This document shows, piece after piece, positions 60,665 through 64,000 of a stretch of 64,000 bases of DNA. Position numbers and translations under genes: made by a program. Within the stretch, counting starts at the first letter, position 1. Each line of letters opens with the position of its first letter. The stretch is taken from assembly GCA_017515635.1 (NCBI GenBank), contig JAFWFO010000021.1, positions 62,001 through 126,000 of the forward strand, written 5' to 3'. The notes under the pieces were generated by a model that saw only the letters and a program-made list of their open reading frames with translations, searched no databases and was not told the DNA's origin. Source of the DNA: Selenomonadaceae bacterium (lineage in GTDB: Bacteria > Bacillota > Negativicutes > Selenomonadales > Selenomonadaceae).

Positions 60665-60693
60665 TTGGTGTTCACCAAGAGACGTGCTATAAT
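60665..60693 (+). promoter_or_regulatory. Promoter of the oxidoreductase gene
   Basis: TTGGTG, 17-bp spacer, TATAAT preceded by TGC. Confidence 0.65.
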
Positions 60694-60748
60694 GAAAACA
60701 AATTATTTGAAACGCTAAAAGCGGACATCTCACAACGGAGGGATTTTT

Positions 60749-61732
60749 ATGATTAACGTTGCAGTTTTGGGCACGGGGATGATTATTCCCGAAGCCATCG
60801 GCGCAATGCAGGCGTCGAAAAAATTCCGCATCGCCAACATTTGGGCACGAGAACACAGCCGCAACAAGGCCGCCGCGCTTGCCGAAAAATTTGGCGTTGA
60901 AAAGTTCACCACGAATCTTGACGATATTGCCAACGATCCCGCGATTGATTTCGTTTACGTCGGCTTGGTCAACGCCGTACACCACGAATACGCGAAAAAA
61001 TTTCTTGACGCCGGCAAAAATGTCATCGTCGAAAAACCTTTCACCGTCACCGCCGCGCAGGCTCAAGATTTAATCGACACGGCGCGGAGCAAAAAGCTTT
61101 TTCTGTTCGAGGCGATAACGACTTTGCACTTGCCGAACTTTTTTGCTATTCGTGACGCGTTGACAAAAATCGGCGACGTGAAAATTGTCCTGTGTAATTT
61201 TTCGCAGTATTCGAGCCGCTACGACGCTTACAAAGAAAAATCCGTTGCGCCCGCGTTTAATCCGAAACTTTACGGCGGTGCACTAACGGACATAAATATT
61301 TACAACTTGAATTTCGTCGTCGGGCTGTTCGGTCTGCCGAAAAAAATTTCCTGCGCGGCAAATTTCGGTTGGAACGGCATTGATACAAGTGGCGTAGTTT
61401 CGTTGGAGTACGAAAATTTTTTGGCGCAATGTGTTGCCGCGAAAGATTCGGGCAGCCCGTCATTTTTAAGCATACAAGGCGACAGCGGATATATTTTGGC
61501 TCACGGCACGCCCAACGAATTGAATTCTTTCGACTTGGCGATTCGCGGGCAAGACGTGCAAAAATTTTCGCTGAACAAATTCGATCACCGCATGATTCAC
61601 GAGTTTGTTGACTTCGCGGAGATTTTTGAGCATGGAGATTTTGCGACCGTCGAACGAGGGCTTGAAACTTCTCTGAACGTGATGACCGTTGCCGAACGTG
61701 CGGCGAAGTCTGCGGGAATTATCTACGGTTGA
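60749..61732 (+). CDS. Gfo/Idh/MocA-family NAD(P)-dependent oxidoreductase
   Basis: 327 residues. N-terminal Rossmann fold (VAVLGTGMIIPEAIGAM), the EKPFTVT lysine motif and VGLVNAVHHEYAKKFLDAGK are conserved. The second domain covers residues about 125-310. Acts on a sugar or related polyol; substrate not predictable. Converges with nadE. Confidence 0.9.
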   Translation: MINVAVLGTGMIIPEAIGAMQASKKFRIANIWAREHSRNKAAALAEKFGVEKFTTNLDDIANDPAIDFVYVGLVNAVHHEYAKKFLDAGKNVIVEKPFTVTAAQAQDLIDTARSKKLFLFEAITTLHLPNFFAIRDALTKIGDVKIVLCNFSQYSSRYDAYKEKSVAPAFNPKLYGGALTDINIYNLNFVVGLFGLPKKISCAANFGWNGIDTSGVVSLEYENFLAQCVAAKDSGSPSFLSIQGDSGYILAHGTPNELNSFDLAIRGQDVQKFSLNKFDHRMIHEFVDFAEIFEHGDFATVERGLETSLNVMTVAERAAKSAGIIYG

Positions 61733-61738
61733 AAATTT

Positions 61739-63481
61739 TCAGCTGATTAAATTGTCGCGCAACGCCCGATAAGCTTTGGTGACGTGGCGGCCGTTTTGCG
61801 ATTCAAGCCGTGATCCGTAAGGACAACGCGTCACTGCCAAAATCGGCGGCGATTGAATTCGTTTCGCGACGCCCATGCCCGTGAATTGTTTCCACCAACG
61901 CTCCAAATCTTCAATGAAATCTTTTGCCGTCGGGAAATATTTTCTGACAAGCCCATCTTCGCAGCCGATTGTTGTTTCGAGTTTTTCCGTGTTGTAAAGT
62001 TTCAAAATATCTTCGGGACGCAAATTCTGTTCGACAAAAGCGCGGAACAAATAATCATGATACGGATATTTCAACGGGTCGCCTTTGCCCTCCTCAACGT
62101 TCTGCGCGGTCGACAGTTCGGCACTCGGCACCAAATCGATAATGCCTTGCGGAATAACTTCGCGTCCGTAAATTTCGTCGTTGAGATAACGGGCAAGCGC
62201 GTAAACTTGGAACTTCCACAAGTCCGCCAACGCGCTGAAAAATCCCGCCGCGTCGCCGTAAAGCGTGGCATAACCGACAGTCGTTTCGGCCTTGTTCGCG
62301 TTGCAGGTGAAGCCGCCGCCGATTGACGCCGCCAACGCCGCCAAAATTCGTGCACTGCGGTCACGTGCCTGAATGTTTTCGCGCACGAAACTTGACAACG
62401 TGATTTGCTCCGTCGAACCATCTGCCAAATTTATTTGCGTCGACTCAAGTTGTTTAACCGTTAAATCGACGGCTCCTTGAATCGGCACGACGCAATATTT
62501 ACAGCCCAAATTTCGGGCAAGTTGTTCGCTTAAATTTTTCGTCGTCTCGGAATTGAATTGGCTCGGCATGTTGACCAGTAAAACATTTTCCGCGCCGATA
62601 ACTTTTGTGTACAACGCGGCGGCAACTGCACTGTCAATCCCGCCGGACGCGCCGATAACGACTTTCGACAAGCCGATATGTTGCAAGAATTCGCGAACGC
62701 CGTGACTTAACGCACGATAAATTTTCGCCGACTCGTCCTCTTCGGGAACTTCAATCGCACGCATTTTGTCAATCTCTTCAAGCTCGACGAAATTTAAAGC
62801 TTCCTTGAACGGCGCGGCAAGCTGAACAATTCCGCCGCGTGAATTGAAAACTGCGCTTGATCCGTCGAAGGCATAAACCGTTTTGCCGGTGTTTTGAATT
62901 CCGACAGCTCCGACTTGAATCATCGGCTCTTCAGCCGAAATTTTTTTGTCCTCAATGTTTTTGTCGATACTGAAAGGCTCACTCGTGAAATTAATGCCGA
63001 AATCAAATTGGCTCGTCGAAATGTCGTCAACGTCGAACAGCGGCAGGACTTTGTAATCTTTGCCTCCAATCGGCAAGTCGATTGAATTTTTCGTTGTCGT
63101 CGGCGGTGAAAAATATCTGCGTTCTTCAGCCGACAAATTTTTTTTCGTGAAATAACTGACGCGTTTGCCATCTTTCGCAACGAAAATCGAATTGAAAACA
63201 TGAAAATTTGTAATTTCCCATTTGAGTTTGACGTTGCCGAAAACGACCGTCAAATTTCTGCTCGCGGCGATAATGTCTTCACCGTAATTTTCGCACTCGC
63301 GCAAGAAACTTTCCTGCTTGAACGTGTCGCCCAAAAGCCGTCCCGAAACTGCCAGCTCAGGGAAAATGACGACCTGCGCGCCGCCGGCTCGTGCCCGCTC
63401 AATCAAATATAAAATTCGTTTCGTGTTTATGTCGGGGTGTCCCGCCTCGACTTTCATTTGTGCATAAGCAATTTTTGCCAA
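61739..63481 (-). CDS. nadE: NAD+ synthase with N-terminal nitrilase-type domain lacking the catalytic cysteine
   Basis: 580 residues. Residues about 1-240 are the glutaminase-like domain with glutamate (FPELAVSG) and lysine (FTKKNLSAEERRYF) of the usual triad, but the segment normally carrying the cysteine (LICED) reads VLPLFDVDDIS. Residues about 250-580 are the synthetase (GASGGIDSAVAAALY, TTVGYATLYGDAAGFF). It amidates nicotinate adenine dinucleotide with ATP; ammonia may be used directly. Start is TTG after AGAGGAG. Confidence 0.9.
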   Translation of the reverse strand: MAKIAYAQMKVEAGHPDINTKRILYLIERARAGGAQVVIFPELAVSGRLLGDTFKQESFLRECENYGEDIIAASRNLTVVFGNVKLKWEITNFHVFNSIFVAKDGKRVSYFTKKNLSAEERRYFSPPTTTKNSIDLPIGGKDYKVLPLFDVDDISTSQFDFGINFTSEPFSIDKNIEDKKISAEEPMIQVGAVGIQNTGKTVYAFDGSSAVFNSRGGIVQLAAPFKEALNFVELEEIDKMRAIEVPEEDESAKIYRALSHGVREFLQHIGLSKVVIGASGGIDSAVAAALYTKVIGAENVLLVNMPSQFNSETTKNLSEQLARNLGCKYCVVPIQGAVDLTVKQLESTQINLADGSTEQITLSSFVRENIQARDRSARILAALAASIGGGFTCNANKAETTVGYATLYGDAAGFFSALADLWKFQVYALARYLNDEIYGREVIPQGIIDLVPSAELSTAQNVEEGKGDPLKYPYHDYLFRAFVEQNLRPEDILKLYNTEKLETTIGCEDGLVRKYFPTAKDFIEDLERWWKQFTGMGVAKRIQSPPILAVTRCPYGSRLESQNGRHVTKAYRALRDNLIS

Positions 63482-63503
63482 GTCAACCGCTCCTCTCGGT
63501 ATG

Positions 63504-63995
63504 TCAATAATTTTCTGCGTTCGTCAATCTGTCATAAAGCTCGTCGCGGAATTCAAGATTTTTGTCGGCATAAAGTTCGCCGTAGAATTTCATTTTGTAA
63601 GCGACGAAAAACGCAAGTTCGCCGTCATAACTGCTGCCCAATGTCGCAACGTCGCCGACGGGCGGAAGGTATTTCCATTCGCCGTTTTTTTCGAGACGAT
63701 ACATTTTGCGTTCGTTCCAGTCGTAACGGTATTCGTTGTGCAACGTCTGTGAAATTTTTGTGCTGCCGTTCACCGCGTCCCGAACAACCGCCACGTCGAC
63801 GGCGATTCGGTAATTCGGCGGATCGTAGAGCAGGACATTGACGGATTCGCGATTGATGTACCAGCCCGTGCCCGCGTGCATTCCGCACAAAACGTATTCA
63901 TGATTGTTGCCGAAATTATCGCGATATTCGGCACTTGCCGCGCTCGCCGAAAAAATCAGCAAGAAGAAACTCAGCACGGCAAAAAACTTTTTCAT
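63504..63995 (-). CDS. Secreted protein of unknown function
   Basis: 163 residues, signal peptide 1-22 (ends ASAASA). The mature part is rich in aromatic and charged residues (ESVNVLLYDPPNYRIAVDVA, YRYDWNERKMYRLEKNGEWK) and resembles small exported proteins common in Selenomonadales, but I cannot name a family. The start is 5 bases from the window edge, so its promoter is not visible. Confidence 0.65.
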   Translation of the reverse strand: MKKFFAVLSFFLLIFSASAASAEYRDNFGNNHEYVLCGMHAGTGWYINRESVNVLLYDPPNYRIAVDVAVVRDAVNGSTKISQTLHNEYRYDWNERKMYRLEKNGEWKYLPPVGDVATLGSSYDGELAFFVAYKMKFYGELYADKNLEFRDELYDRLTNAENY

Positions 63996-64000
63996 GGCTC

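Overview
This window looks like a chromosomal segment of a diderm, flagellated Firmicute, most likely in the Negativicutes (Selenomonadales-like). The P-ring and L-ring genes flgA, flgH and flgI imply an outer membrane, while the gene complement and the strong GGAGG ribosome binding sites are Firmicute-like. That placement is inference from gene content; there is no rRNA or tRNA gene in the window. Short GAAAAATTTT-type runs are very frequent on both strands.

Layout. 1-9.3 kb is core metabolism: the 3' part of rodA, a radical-SAM/DUF2344 fusion carrying an in-frame repeat insertion, serC, an unusual condensation-domain/cyclic-nucleotide-binding-domain fusion, ilvA, rsmD and coaD. 9.3-13.6 kb holds a coiled-coil protein and a tandem duplication of a zinc-ribbon gene plus TPM-type gene pair. 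13.6-16.8 kb is a leftward operon of a 3D-domain cell-wall protein, queD, queE and a TibC-like O-heptosyltransferase. 17.0-18.5 kb has a nucleoside phosphorylase remnant and a NupC transporter. 18.5-22.9 kb is a flagellar rod/ring operon (flgG, flgA, flgH, flgI, flgJ) interrupted by small toxin/immunity-like ORFs. 23.2-29.2 kb is a huge RTX-repeat surface or secreted protein split by one frameshift. It is preceded by a long attenuator-like leader and flanked by near-identical direct repeats.

29.7-44.9 kb is accessory: an M48 peptidase with TPRs, a DegT aminotransferase, a two-gene restriction-modification system, a compact locus that looks like a type I toxin-antitoxin of Fst/par architecture, two decayed MNT-HEPN modules, a ketoacyl-ACP synthase III and a 1551-residue multidomain glycosyltransferase. 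45.0-53.3 kb returns to core functions: DUF4405, dapB, purA, purE, a HAD phosphatase, pfkA and a shortened uvrA. 53.4-55.7 kb is a small module (HExxH protein, VWA protein, HTH protein) bounded by 45-bp perfect direct repeats. 55.7-64 kb has a MerR regulator with its 19-bp-spacer promoter, a Nif3-like protein, cbiJ, clpB, a Gfo/Idh/MocA oxidoreductase, nadE and a secreted protein.

The strongest candidate for something undescribed is the 37.26-37.76 kb locus. It has a 31-residue single-span peptide gene, a convergent small RNA carrying a near-copy of the antisense of the peptide's ribosome binding site and start codon, and a second diverged RNA copy with the same promoter. Other notable items are the degenerate condensation domain fused to a cNMP-binding domain, the tandem-terminator leader of the RTX gene, the NAD synthetase that appears to lack its glutaminase cysteine, and the repeat-bounded VWA module.
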